Assembly: GCA_937968035.1 (NCBI GenBank)
Contig: CALBTS010000627.1
Span: 1 to 51,863, forward strand
DNA: 51,863 nt
Direction of reading: 5' to 3'
Source of the DNA: an uncultured Methanomethylovorans sp.
Lineage (GTDB): Archaea > Halobacteriota > Methanosarcinia > Methanosarcinales > Methanosarcinaceae
The notes under the pieces were generated by a model that worked only from the letters and a program-made list of their open reading frames with translations, made no database searches and was not told where the DNA came from. Shown here in pieces: positions 37,607 to 46,465 of this stretch. The position numbers and the translations under genes were made by a program. Numbering within the stretch: the stretch's first letter is position 1; every line of letters begins with the position of its first letter.

Positions 37607-38065
37607 ATGGCAAAAATGCATACCCGGAGAAAAGGTCAATCCGGTTCTAAAAGGCCAATGCGCTCTGAAGCTCCCGCATGGTGCACTATGAGCACAGACG
37701 AAATTACAAAAATTGTGCTGGAAATGTGGAAGCAGGGCATGAGCACAAGCCTTATTGGCATGGTCCTCAGGGACAAATATGGAATGCCAGATGTAAAGCT
37801 TGCTACTGGGAAGAAGATCACTGCTATCCTTAAGGAAAACGATCAGAAACCACCAGTTCCAGAAGACCTGTACAATCTCATTGTAAAAGCAATAGGCCTC
37901 AGGAAGCATGTGGTCCACAATCATTCGGACAATCATAACATCCGTTCCCTGCACAATATTGAATCCAAGATCAGAAGACTTGTGAAGTACTACCAGGTCA
38001 ACAAAGTACTTCCAGCTGACTGGAAATACAAGCCGGAAACGGCAGAAATGCTCATTACAAGATAA
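37607..38065 (+). CDS. rpsO: 30S ribosomal protein S15 (uS15)
   Basis: A 152-residue archaeal S15, with the archaeal/eukaryotic N-terminal extension ([19 protein letters not shown]) and the conserved LGKHVVHNH-like core, here [20 protein letters not shown], then [13 protein letters not shown]. It binds the central domain of 16S rRNA. AGGAGGAATTC precedes the ATG. TATA-like elements lie at 37560 and 37578, and a hairpin terminator follows the stop. Confidence 0.97.
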   Translation: MAKMHTRRKGQSGSKRPMRSEAPAWCTMSTDEITKIVLEMWKQGMSTSLIGMVLRDKYGMPDVKLATGKKITAILKENDQKPPVPEDLYNLIVKAIGLRKHVVHNHSDNHNIRSLHNIESKIRRLVKYYQVNKVLPADWKYKPETAEMLITR

Positions 38066-38078
38066 TTGTGTATGTACT

Positions 38079-38118
38079 CCGGCAGGTTATGGCCTGTCGG
38101 TGTCTTATTTTATTTCTG
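38079..38118 (+). terminator. Hairpin terminator after rpsO
   Basis: CCGGCAGG-TTATGG-CCTGTCGG (38079-38100) forms an eight-pair stem with one G-U pair, followed by the T-rich TGTCTTATTTTATTTC. It starts 14 bases after the rpsO stop and separates this gene from the UDP-GlcNAc cluster. Confidence 0.6.
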
Positions 38119-38245
38119 CTCTTTAAGAGCAAGGCATCTTTATAATTCTGTTTTCAATCTTGTCATATTCCTGGACTCGAATACAGTTCAAATTACTTAG
38201 TCCATATTTAAAAATATAAAACCTTTAATATAAAGACAAAGGTAA

Positions 38246-38277
38246 AATATAAATTGTTATAGTGCCCACTATAAGAC
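38246..38277 (+). promoter_or_regulatory. Promoter and 18-base operator-like palindrome before the UDP-GlcNAc cluster
   Basis: AATATAAAT (about 38246-38254) is a TATA element with predicted start near 38275, two or three bases before the ATG at 38278, so the transcript is probably leaderless. Between them is a perfect palindrome TTATAGTG-CC-CACTATAA (38257-38274), covering the start site. This is where an archaeal repressor would block polymerase. No SD is present before the gene. The binding factor is unknown. Confidence 0.6.
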
Positions 38278-39492
38278 ATGAAAGCAGTCATCCTTGCAGC
38301 GGGAGAAGGCCTTCGGTGCCGTCCCCTTACTCTTACCCGTTCAAAGGTAATGCTGCCTGTTGCTGACAGGCCGATCCTTGAACACGTTATCCGTTCCCTT
38401 GAACAAAATGACATCAAGGACATCCTATTGATAGTTGGTTATGAGAAAGAACGCATAATGAACTACTTCAAAGATGGTGTTGATTTCGGGGTAAATATCC
38501 AGTATGTTGAGCAAAAGACACAACTTGGTACAGCACATGCTATAGAGCAGGCAAGAAGCGAGCTTGCAGGTGAACATGAATTCCTTGCTCTGAACGGTGA
38601 TAACTTCATAGAACCGCAAGTCATCAGTGATCTGATCGAATCCAGACGTGGAGATGCAACCATACTTACCGTCAAGACTGAACATGTGAGCGGATATGGA
38701 GTTGTCAGGGCAGAAGGGACAAAGGTACTGGAGATCCTGGAAAATCCGGTTTCTGAGGTTAGTCATCTGGTAAATACCGGAATATATTATTTCAGTTCCA
38801 GAATATTTGATTTTATTGGACAAACTCCTCTTTCTCCAAAAGGTGAGTATGCGATAACCGATACTCTCCAAAAGATGATCGAGAGCGGAACCGAAGTATC
38901 CATGGCCGCTACCAGATCGTGGTGGCTGGATGCAGTGTATGCATGGGACCTTCTGCGGCTTAATTCTGTGACCCTCGGAAAGATGGGAAAGAACGTCCCG
39001 TCCACTGCAGTGGAAGATGGAGCCTATATTAAAGGCAATGTATCAATAGGCAGGAATACTATCATCAGATCCGGATGCTATATAGTAGGACCTGTCATGA
39101 TAGGAGATAATTGTGATATCGGGCCAAATGCCGTTATATTGCCATCTACATCTATCGGGAATAATGTATCAGTGGATGCTTTCACGAATATCCGCAACAG
39201 TATAATAATGAACGATGTGCGCATTGGTTCTCATGGTTATGTATCCGATTCTGTCATTGGTAGCAATTGCCATATGGGTCCGTATTTCATCACAGAGACA
39301 GGGACCAACCTGAACATTATAATGAACGAAGAGCTTCATCAGGCTGGAAAATTAGGTACTATCATTGGTGATGACACTGATGTGGGTCACAGGGTCCTTG
39401 TAAAAGCAGGGATCATGATATCTATCAATTGTCGTATCGGATCAGGTAATATAGTGGATCAGGCGCTGCACAGGGGTACCCTGGTGCTCTGA
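38278..39492 (+). CDS. GlmU-like sugar-1-phosphate nucleotidyltransferase, divergent paralogue
   Basis: A 404-residue protein with an N-terminal nucleotidyltransferase domain ([19 protein letters not shown], about 1-235) and a C-terminal left-handed beta-helix of hexapeptide repeats (VSIGRNTIIRSGCYIVGPVMIGDNCDIGP in part). It resembles the archaeal bifunctional GlmU, but the nucleotide loop reads GLRCRP instead of GTRMRP. The acetyltransferase end also lacks the NLRHDG motif present in the paralogue at 42650. It may make a different activated sugar. It leads the glmS-glmM cluster. Confidence 0.87.
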   Translation: MKAVILAAGEGLRCRPLTLTRSKVMLPVADRPILEHVIRSLEQNDIKDILLIVGYEKERIMNYFKDGVDFGVNIQYVEQKTQLGTAHAIEQARSELAGEHEFLALNGDNFIEPQVISDLIESRRGDATILTVKTEHVSGYGVVRAEGTKVLEILENPVSEVSHLVNTGIYYFSSRIFDFIGQTPLSPKGEYAITDTLQKMIESGTEVSMAATRSWWLDAVYAWDLLRLNSVTLGKMGKNVPSTAVEDGAYIKGNVSIGRNTIIRSGCYIVGPVMIGDNCDIGPNAVILPSTSIGNNVSVDAFTNIRNSIIMNDVRIGSHGYVSDSVIGSNCHMGPYFITETGTNLNIIMNEELHQAGKLGTIIGDDTDVGHRVLVKAGIMISINCRIGSGNIVDQALHRGTLVL

Positions 39493-39502
39493 GGTGATGA
39501 TG

Positions 39503-41332
39503 ATGTGTGGTATAGTCGGATACGTAGGTACTGAGAATGCTGTAGACGTCATCATTAGTTCCCTTAAGAAACTGGAATACAGGGGCTATGATTCTGCAGG
39601 TGTCACCATTCTGAATGGTGATCTGGAAACATACAAGACCGTGGGTAAGATCTCCGAGCTGGAAAAGATCATTCCAGCAGGTTTTACCGGACACATTGGG
39701 ATAGGCCATACCCGCTGGGCCACCCACGGGAAGCCCGAAACCAGAAATTCCCATCCTCATCTTTCATCAAATATCGCAGTGGTGCATAATGGTATAATTG
39801 AGAACTACATGTTTCTGAAGGAAAAACTGATGGAACAAGGTTATGAGTTCGTATCGGACACAGATACTGAGGTCATAGCACATTTGCTGCACCGAACAAT
39901 GAAGGATAGTGAAAGATGCAGTTTGCTCGATGCCGTAAGACATATAATGACGGAGATCGAGGGATCTTATGCCATTGCAGTATTATGTACGGATGAGCCT
40001 GACCATATCGTACTTGCCCGCAAGGACAGCCCTCTGGTCATTGGACTTGGAGATAAAGGTTACTTTGCGGCATCAGACGTACCTGCATTTCTCAGGTACA
40101 CAAGAAACGCTGTATATGTCAATGATAAAGAACTTGTGTTGATAAGCCCCAAAGGAGTGGAGTTCTATAATAACGATGGTCAACGTATAGAAAAGCAAGT
40201 TGACATCATTGAGTGGAATGAAGAAGCTGCAGAAAAAGCAGGTTATGAACATTTCATGCTGAAGGAGATACATGAACAGCCCACTTCTATTCAGGCTACA
40301 TATGCAGGTAAGATCTCTGAACTGGAAGGAAGGGTCATACTCGATGAGTTGAAGATGGACGAAGACCAGCTGAGGAATTTGCAAAGGGTCACCATAATTG
40401 CCTGCGGCACATCATGGAATGCTGGCTGCGTTGGCAAATATCTTTTCGAGAACCTCGCAGGGATACACACTGATATTGAAACGGCATCTGAGTTCAGATA
40501 TGGGGATCCGATACTTTGCGGCCAGGTATTCACTCTTGCTATAACCCAGTCCGGAGAAACAGCTGATACACTTGCGGCTATAAGGAGTTCCAGGTCCTAC
40601 GGATGCAAGGCAGCTTCTATAACCAATGTAGTGGGAAGTACCATTACCCGCGAAACCGATAGTGTGCTTTTTACCCGTGCAGGTCCGGAGATCGGGGTCG
40701 CTGCCACTAAAACCTTCACAGCTCAACTTATAGTTCTCTATCTTATGGCCATTCACATAGGCACTGTCAGAGGTCGGTTAACTCCTGAAACAGCGCGGGA
40801 TATATTAGTGGGTATCAAGCAACTGCCGGGCCAGGTGCAAAAGATCCTTAACAATAAGGATGCAATAAAGAAATGTGCTGAACACTATGCAAAGGTACAG
40901 GACTATTTCTTTATTGGCAGGCATCTTAACTATCCGATCTCACTGGAGGGTGCCCTGAAACTGAAGGAGATCTCGTACATTCATGCTGAAGGATATGCAG
41001 CGGGTGAACTCAAACACGGTCCTCTGGCATTGATCAGCAGTGCAACGCCTGTAGTTGCCATTGCAACAAAAGGGCACACATATGACAAAGTGCTGAGCAA
41101 TATCAAGGAAGTCAAGGCAAGAAGTGCCGAAGTCATAGCCGTGGCGAACGAGAGCGATACCGAGATCAATAAATATGTTGATCGGGTCCTAAGGATCCCC
41201 GATTGTCATGAACTGTTATCCCCGGTGCTTTCGTCAGTAGTGCTTCAACTGCTTGCATATTACACAGCCCTTGCAAGGGATTGCTCCATAGATAAACCCA
41301 GGAACCTTGCGAAAAGCGTTACAGTGGAATGA
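39503..41332 (+). CDS. glmS: Glutamine-fructose-6-phosphate aminotransferase (isomerizing)
   Basis: A 609-residue enzyme that makes glucosamine-6-phosphate, the first step to UDP-GlcNAc. The start must be the ATG at 39503, because Cys2 (MCGIVGYVG) becomes the N-terminal nucleophile of the glutaminase; GAGGTG precedes it, and in-frame ATGs just upstream would bury the cysteine. The glutaminase domain shows [11 protein letters not shown] and the sugar-isomerase half has two SIS domains ([21 protein letters not shown]). It ends AKSVTVE, the conserved terminus. Confidence 0.97.
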   Translation: MCGIVGYVGTENAVDVIISSLKKLEYRGYDSAGVTILNGDLETYKTVGKISELEKIIPAGFTGHIGIGHTRWATHGKPETRNSHPHLSSNIAVVHNGIIENYMFLKEKLMEQGYEFVSDTDTEVIAHLLHRTMKDSERCSLLDAVRHIMTEIEGSYAIAVLCTDEPDHIVLARKDSPLVIGLGDKGYFAASDVPAFLRYTRNAVYVNDKELVLISPKGVEFYNNDGQRIEKQVDIIEWNEEAAEKAGYEHFMLKEIHEQPTSIQATYAGKISELEGRVILDELKMDEDQLRNLQRVTIIACGTSWNAGCVGKYLFENLAGIHTDIETASEFRYGDPILCGQVFTLAITQSGETADTLAAIRSSRSYGCKAASITNVVGSTITRETDSVLFTRAGPEIGVAATKTFTAQLIVLYLMAIHIGTVRGRLTPETARDILVGIKQLPGQVQKILNNKDAIKKCAEHYAKVQDYFFIGRHLNYPISLEGALKLKEISYIHAEGYAAGELKHGPLALISSATPVVAIATKGHTYDKVLSNIKEVKARSAEVIAVANESDTEINKYVDRVLRIPDCHELLSPVLSSVVLQLLAYYTALARDCSIDKPRNLAKSVTVE

Positions 41333-41351
41333 TCTTAAGAGGTTTAGTATT

Positions 41352-42650
41352 ATGAAATTATTTGGTTCTTCAGGTATCAGAGGGCTTGCCAATAAAGAAA
41401 TTACAGTTGATCTTGCCCTCAAAGTGGGATTGGCGCTTGGCAGGTCCCATAAGTCTGCGGTCATTGGAAGGGATCCCAGGGTATCCAGTGAAATGATCGA
41501 ATGTGCGCTGGTTTCGGGACTTGTTTCAGCTGGTTGTGATGTTGTAAAGATAGGTATTGTAACAACGCCCACACTTGCTTACGCTGCAAGGAAATATGAG
41601 TGTGGAGTGATGATCACCGCTTCTCATAATCCTGCTCAGTATGTAGGTATCAAGCTCTGGAATCCGGATGGAATGGCATTCGATTCCGCACAGCAGGAAG
41701 AGATAGAACGCATCATAGAACAGCAGGATTTCGTAGCTGTTCCCTGGAACGAGATCGGGGACATTACATCAGACAGTTCAGCTATAAAAGATCATGCTGA
41801 ACTCATCCTGAGCAATGTCAAACCTGTCAAGATGAGAGTGGTTGTTGATTGCGGCTGTGCTGCAGGCAGTACTATCACTCCTTTCCTGTTGCGGGAAATG
41901 GGTTGTGAGGTCATCACCCTTAATGCACAGCTAGATGGTCATTTCCCTGCACGCAATCCGGAACCAACTGAGGAAAACCTGTGGATGCTCAAAAAGGCTG
42001 TGAAAGAATTTGGTGCGCGTGTGGGAATTGCTCATGATGGTGATGCTGACCGGATGATGGCAGTTGATGAGAACGGCGAGTTTGTCTCAGGGGATGAAAT
42101 GCTTGCTGTCTTTGCATTACGCGAATGTAAAGATTCCGGCAAGCTTGTGGTGCCTGTAGATACTTCCATGATGGTGGCCGATTCCTTACCCCTTTCAGAA
42201 GTGGTTTATACGCGTGTAGGTGATGTCTATGTGGCTGAAGAGCTCAAGAAGGTAGGCGCAACGTTCGGTGGTGAACCTTCAGGAAGCTGGATCTTCCCAA
42301 GAGTATCATATTGTCCAGACGGCATTCTTGCAGCTGCGCTCCTTGTAGAAATGGTACAGGAAACCTCACTTGCAAAAATGCGTGATGTCCTTCCCAAATA
42401 TCCTACTAAGAGAGGTACTCTTCCCTGCGATAACATGGAAAAGGAAAGAGTTATGCAGGCCATCGCTGTAAAAATGAAGCAGATGGGTAAAGTTACGGAT
42501 ATTGATGGCGTACGTGTGGAAATGAAAGACGGATGGGTGCTTATCAGGCCATCGGGTACGGAACCTAAGATAAGGATAACATCTGAGTCCCGTGAAAATG
42601 TGGAAGAGCTCTATGCAATGGCCGAGAAGATAGTAAAGGAGAATCTTTAA
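41352..42650 (+). CDS. glmM: Phosphoglucosamine mutase
   Basis: A 432-residue alpha-D-phosphohexomutase. The phosphoserine loop is [15 protein letters not shown], the metal loop is [14 protein letters not shown] and the sugar loop is [11 protein letters not shown], with the phosphate-binding end [15 protein letters not shown]. It converts glucosamine-6-phosphate to glucosamine-1-phosphate, between glmS and the GlmU-like enzymes. I use the ATG at 41352 ([11 protein letters not shown]), the family start, with AGAGGT upstream, not the frame opening 15 codons earlier. The stop overlaps the next gene (TAATG). Confidence 0.95.
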   Translation: MKLFGSSGIRGLANKEITVDLALKVGLALGRSHKSAVIGRDPRVSSEMIECALVSGLVSAGCDVVKIGIVTTPTLAYAARKYECGVMITASHNPAQYVGIKLWNPDGMAFDSAQQEEIERIIEQQDFVAVPWNEIGDITSDSSAIKDHAELILSNVKPVKMRVVVDCGCAAGSTITPFLLREMGCEVITLNAQLDGHFPARNPEPTEENLWMLKKAVKEFGARVGIAHDGDADRMMAVDENGEFVSGDEMLAVFALRECKDSGKLVVPVDTSMMVADSLPLSEVVYTRVGDVYVAEELKKVGATFGGEPSGSWIFPRVSYCPDGILAAALLVEMVQETSLAKMRDVLPKYPTKRGTLPCDNMEKERVMQAIAVKMKQMGKVTDIDGVRVEMKDGWVLIRPSGTEPKIRITSESRENVEELYAMAEKIVKENL

Positions 42651-43843
42651 TGAAAGCAGTGATCCTTGCAGCCGGTGAAGGCACGAGGATGCGGCCGCTG
42701 ACCGCTGCACGGCCAAAGGTCATGTTACCTCTGGCCAACAAGCCCATGCTGGAACATGTGGTACAAGCCTGTATACAGGCAGGTATAAGAGATTTTGTAA
42801 TGGTCACAGGCTACAGGGAAGAGACCATCAAGGACTATTTCGGAGATGGGAACAAGTGGGGAGTACGCATTGACTATGTCACACAGGAAAAACAGCTTGG
42901 TACTGCTCATGCAATTGGTTGTGCCAGAAAATATGTGGATGGGAGATTTGTTCAGTTGAACGGTGACATGCTTGTAGACCCCATGCATCTTGAAAAGCTC
43001 ATAAAGCACAATGAAGCTGCCGTGATCAGTGTGAAGGCAGTTGACAATCCATCGGAGTTCGGTGTGATCGTCACAGAAGGCGACAAGGTCGTCCGTATCA
43101 TCGAAAAACCTCTTGTCCCCCCTGCTAAAACAGTCAATGCAGGAATTTACCTTTTCAATGATACTATCTTTGAATATATTGACAGGACACAGCCATCTCC
43201 ACGTAACGAATATGAAATTACGGACTCTATGCAGATGATGGTGAACGAGGGCATACACGTAGGCTTTGAACCTCTTACCCATGTCTGGCTGGATGTGGGC
43301 AGGCCCTGGGATATGCTGGATGCCAACAAAGCTCTGCTTGAAAAGATCAAACCCATCTGTGAAGGTACCGTAGAACCCATGGCCACTTTGCACGGCGATG
43401 TTGTCATAGGCGAAGGGAGTATGATCCGCAATGGTGCATATATAATCGGTCCTGTGGTCATCGGTAAGAATTGTGACATCGGTCCCAATTGTTTTATCCG
43501 TCCCTCAACTTCCATAGGCAATAATGTGCATATAGGTAATGGTGTTGAGGTGAAGAACTGTGTTATCATGGATGGCACCAAGATCGGACACCTTACATAC
43601 ATTGGTGACAGCGTGGTCGGATACGACTGTAATTTCGGTGCAGGCACAAAGGTTGCAAATCTTCGCCATGATGGCAGGAACATCAAGTCCATCATCAAAG
43701 GCAAGAGAGTGGATACAGGTCGGAGAAAGCTTGGGGTCATCATGGGGGACGATGTACATACCGGTATCAACACCAGCATTAATGTAGGTGTTGTTATTGA
43801 GAACGGTAATGGCACCAAGCCGGGTGAAGTCCTTATGCAGTGA
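42650..43843 (+). CDS. glmU: Bifunctional GlmU-like GlcNAc-1-phosphate uridyltransferase/GlcN-1-phosphate acetyltransferase
   Basis: A 397-residue two-domain enzyme. The N-terminal domain has the canonical [23 protein letters not shown] loop (first part) and LNGDML. The C-terminal beta-helix keeps the acetyltransferase signature FGAGTKVANLRHDGRNIK. This matches the archaeal bifunctional enzyme that acetylates glucosamine-1-phosphate and adds UMP to give UDP-GlcNAc. Directly overlapped with glmM, it is the best candidate for the housekeeping enzyme, leaving the paralogue at 38278 for another role. Confidence 0.92.
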   Translation: MKAVILAAGEGTRMRPLTAARPKVMLPLANKPMLEHVVQACIQAGIRDFVMVTGYREETIKDYFGDGNKWGVRIDYVTQEKQLGTAHAIGCARKYVDGRFVQLNGDMLVDPMHLEKLIKHNEAAVISVKAVDNPSEFGVIVTEGDKVVRIIEKPLVPPAKTVNAGIYLFNDTIFEYIDRTQPSPRNEYEITDSMQMMVNEGIHVGFEPLTHVWLDVGRPWDMLDANKALLEKIKPICEGTVEPMATLHGDVVIGEGSMIRNGAYIIGPVVIGKNCDIGPNCFIRPSTSIGNNVHIGNGVEVKNCVIMDGTKIGHLTYIGDSVVGYDCNFGAGTKVANLRHDGRNIKSIIKGKRVDTGRRKLGVIMGDDVHTGINTSINVGVVIENGNGTKPGEVLMQ

Positions 43844-45201
43844 TGGTGATGCAGTTGACCACCGAAAGCACAGCCATGGGCAGGCTTAAAGAGCTTGCAG
43901 TAAAAGCTGCGGATGTGATCTCTGCACATAAGTATGTGCGCCTTGTATCTCACAATGATGCTGATGGCCTTACCTCTGCGGGCATAATGTGCAGGGCTCT
44001 CTTGAGGAAAGGTATACGTTTCCAGACCACCATTGCAAGCAGACTGGCCCAGGACACTATCGATTCCATTAAGAGCAGTGTTTCTGACGGTGATCTTGTA
44101 GTATTCTGCGATATGGGAAGCAGCCATGCAGAACTCATCAGTCAGATCGAAAATGATGTGATCGTCATTGATCATCACATGCCTGTGGGTGACTCTCCTG
44201 CAAAGGTAGCCGTTAATCCGCATTATACTGGGATCGATGGAGCCATATACCTCTCGGCTTCAGGCACTACCTACCTGGTGGCAAAGGAGATGGACCCTGA
44301 CAATGTTGATCTTGCCGGGCTGGCAATTGCGGGTGCTGTAGGAGACAAACAGCTCTTTGAAAGTGCTAATCTGCACATACTGGAGGAAGCCACACAGGCA
44401 GGTGTGGTTTCTGTCAAAAAGGGCCTTAAGGTAGGGGACGGTGATATAGCGGATGTGCTTGAATATACACCGGAACCTTATCTGGACATCACAGGTGACA
44501 GGAAGAAGATACACGATTTCCTTGATATCCTTGGGGTGAAAGGGACATTAAGTGAGATGCCTCAGGGAGATCTCAAGAAACTGACATCATCTATCGCTCT
44601 CAAGCTTGCGAAGCATGCAAGCCCCGAAGCTGTGGATGCGGCCATAGGGGATGTTTATTATCTTGAAAAAGAGCTTGTGAAGAATGTGTATGACTTTGTT
44701 GCGATACTCAATACATGTGGCAAACTGGAAAAGGCTGGTCTGGCCCTGTCCATGTGCATGCAGGATGCATCTGGTGTAGAGGACGCACGCCAGCTGACGA
44801 TCGAGTACCAGAGGTCAATAGTTGCTGGTATAAAGCAGGCAGAAGGCATGTTGCAGCAAGGAAAGAATATCTGGTATCTGGTAGCTAAGGATATGGACAA
44901 CACAGGCATGATAAGCAGTACCGTGGTAAGGTATATGCATCCTGAGAAACCCTGTATTGCAACCAATGAAGTGGAGGGGATCGTCAAAGTTTCAGGCCGG
45001 GGTACTCGGGCTTTGATAGCTAAGGGTCTTGATCTCTCTTATGCCATGAGGGAGGGGGCTCTTGCTGTGGGAGGTCAGGGCGGAGGTCATAACATCGCAT
45101 CCGGAGCCTCTATTCCGCCGGGCAGGGTGCAGGAGTTCATTGATATAGTGGATGGTATTGTGGGGCAGCAACTGGGTGCGGATGCAGGTGGCAAAAAATG
45201 A
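43843..45201 (+). CDS. DHH-family nuclease, archaeal RecJ/GAN type
   Basis: A protein of about 452 residues with the RecJ-type DHH motifs: LVSHNDADGLTSAGIM, VFCDMGSSHAE, VIDHHMPVG and IAGAVGDKQLF. The DHHA1 end is AVGGQGGGHNIASGASIP. Archaeal relatives include GAN, the GINS-associated 5'-3' nuclease of the replication machinery, and other RecJ-like proteins. The exact start is uncertain: GTG 43840, ATG 43843 and ATG 43849 are all in frame and the SD signal is weak. It overlaps pcc1 by four bases, so the two are coupled. Confidence 0.87.
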   Translation: MVMQLTTESTAMGRLKELAVKAADVISAHKYVRLVSHNDADGLTSAGIMCRALLRKGIRFQTTIASRLAQDTIDSIKSSVSDGDLVVFCDMGSSHAELISQIENDVIVIDHHMPVGDSPAKVAVNPHYTGIDGAIYLSASGTTYLVAKEMDPDNVDLAGLAIAGAVGDKQLFESANLHILEEATQAGVVSVKKGLKVGDGDIADVLEYTPEPYLDITGDRKKIHDFLDILGVKGTLSEMPQGDLKKLTSSIALKLAKHASPEAVDAAIGDVYYLEKELVKNVYDFVAILNTCGKLEKAGLALSMCMQDASGVEDARQLTIEYQRSIVAGIKQAEGMLQQGKNIWYLVAKDMDNTGMISSTVVRYMHPEKPCIATNEVEGIVKVSGRGTRALIAKGLDLSYAMREGALAVGGQGGGHNIASGASIPPGRVQEFIDIVDGIVGQQLGADAGGKK

Positions 45202-45440
45202 GGATAAGAACTACTATTACAATGAAAAGTCCACAAGCTTCGCAGATAGCGCGGAAAGTGGCTTTATCTCTTGCTCCGGACAATCTTTCCGGTATGAGTA
45301 CAGAAATCGCTGAAGGAATGGCAACGATCAGTTTTGGTACAGAAAAGATCACAACTCTCATTGCTACTGTGGATGACCTGCTCATGAATGCCAGGATAGC
45401 CGAGGAAGTGCTGGAGAAGGTTGGTAAAAGGCCTCAATAG
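45198..45440 (+). CDS. pcc1: KEOPS complex subunit Pcc1 (canonical copy)
   Basis: An 80-residue Pcc1. It fits the family consensus closely: SLAPDNLSGMSTEIAEGMATI, then ATVDDLLMNARIAEEVLEKVG. Pcc1 forms the dimer that holds the Kae1 subunits of KEOPS and helps bind tRNA during t6A formation. Its ATG overlaps the stop of the RecJ/GAN-type gene by four bases. A divergent paralogue is at 4800. The other KEOPS genes (kae1-bud32, cgi121) are not in the window. Confidence 0.88.
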   Translation: MRIRTTITMKSPQASQIARKVALSLAPDNLSGMSTEIAEGMATISFGTEKITTLIATVDDLLMNARIAEEVLEKVGKRPQ

Positions 45441-45471
45441 TATTCGTCATCATTTTGATCCATGACCATTC

Positions 45472-45660
45472 TTATTTAGCCGGAGTTTCCATCTCAACCA
45501 CTTTTGCCAGAGGAGCATTCTTTTTTACGGATTCTATTCCTTTTAGGCAGCCAGCTTTGCTGGCGTAGACCTGGCCCGTGGCTATGATCTCGCCGTTCCT
45601 TGCTCTCAATCTGAAACTGTATTTTCCGGTATTATCGGTAAATACTTCGAACTTTGATAT
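45472..45660 (-). CDS. DUF1508 (YegP-like) protein with AUA start codon
   Basis: A 62-residue protein reading (M)SKFEVFTDNTGKYSFRLRA and ending KAGCLKGIESVKKNAPLAK plus ten residues. This is the DUF1508/YegP family, whose members begin M-x-KFE. The frame has no ATG, GTG or TTG between an upstream in-frame TAA and the first family residue. At the expected start is ATA (45660-45658), five bases after a strong GGAGGTG (45670-45664). Either AUA is used as a start or the gene has lost its start by one base change. YegP proteins have unknown function. Confidence 0.8.
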   Translation of the reverse strand: MSKFEVFTDNTGKYSFRLRARNGEIIATGQVYASKAGCLKGIESVKKNAPLAKVVEMETPAK

Positions 45661-45699
45661 CTCATCACCTCCCCATTATGAAACTATCTATAACCTCAG

Positions 45700-45777
45700 C
45701 TAACCCTTACGCATAGATGCTCGTATTCCTCTTCCGCAGCAAAGATCTCTGAGGTGCCTCCTCCTAAAGCACTTCAT
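45700..45777 (-). CDS. Possible 25-residue Arg-rich leader peptide before DUF1508
   Basis: ATG at 45777 to TAG at 45700 would encode MKCFRRRHLRDLCCGRG followed by eight more residues, with seven Arg codons, three of them consecutive AGG. The TATA-like TTTTATAAG (45810-45802) predicts a start near 45780, which would make it leaderless. It lies in the long leader of the DUF1508 gene. The AGG run may instead simply be structure or an SD-like tract, so this is a weak candidate. Confidence 0.15.
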   Translation of the reverse strand: MKCFRRRHLRDLCCGRGIRASMRKG

Positions 45778-45855
45778 ACCTCAAAAAAAGGTTATTCCCA
45801 TCTTATAAAAAAGTTCCTTTCGAACGAGTTCAGATGGATCGGAAAGCTGTGGCGT

Positions 45856-46449
45856 CTATTGTATTTTCTTCCAGAGATCTCTGTTCCTGTCTATCATCTT
45901 TTTTTGCTCTTCCATGAGAGCACGTCTGTAAAGCAGGGCAGCTGGATGGTATAGCTTCATGAGGTGTTTGCCCTCTGGTGTGATCATAGCTTCACCCCAA
46001 TTCAGTGAAGAAACGCAAAATGCCTGTTCTGCCGTGTTGCCCAGCAGTATGATCACGTCAGGACCCAGTAGCTCTATCTGTGCAAGCAGGAAAGGTCTGC
46101 ACGTCCTAAGCTCATTCTGTGTTGGTTTTCTGTTATTTGGAGGACGGCATTTGACAGTATTGATTATGGCATATTCGTTTTCTTCAAGGTCCATGTAATC
46201 TATAAGTCCATCAAGGACTTTTCCTGCCCTCCCGCAGAAAGGGATGCCAGCTTCATCTTCGCTCTTGCCCGGCGCTTCTCCGATAAAAAGCACCTTTGGT
46301 CTTTCAGAACCTCTCATTATCACTTTATTAGTGGCATTTTCATTTAACTGGCACAGTTTACATTTCAGTATGTTTGCCGTTATTCCCTGAAGTCCCTGTT
46401 TGACCAGTTCACTGTGTGTTATATCAGCTGTATTACGATCGGTGCTCAT
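45856..46449 (-). CDS. Type-4 uracil-DNA glycosylase (Fe-S)
   Basis: A 197-residue family 4 UDG that removes uracil from DNA. Four cysteines for the 4Fe-4S cluster are visible: CKLCQLNEN near residue 30, NTVKCRPPNNRKP near 99, and CRPFLLAQ near 115. The active-site segment GEAPGKSEDEAG and the C-terminal HPAALLYRR motif are intact. It lies 16 bases after panE on the same strand and is probably cotranscribed with it. Confidence 0.94.
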   Translation of the reverse strand: MSTDRNTADITHSELVKQGLQGITANILKCKLCQLNENATNKVIMRGSERPKVLFIGEAPGKSEDEAGIPFCGRAGKVLDGLIDYMDLEENEYAIINTVKCRPPNNRKPTQNELRTCRPFLLAQIELLGPDVIILLGNTAEQAFCVSSLNWGEAMITPEGKHLMKLYHPAALLYRRALMEEQKKMIDRNRDLWKKIQ

Positions 46450-46465
46450 TTTTAATTACCATTTT

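Noticed and set aside
43147..44223. 358-codon open frame antisense to glmU and the RecJ/GAN-type gene
   Set aside because: It lies wholly on the opposite strand of two clearly conserved genes, has no SD or family resemblance, and its composition is that of a reverse-strand shadow.
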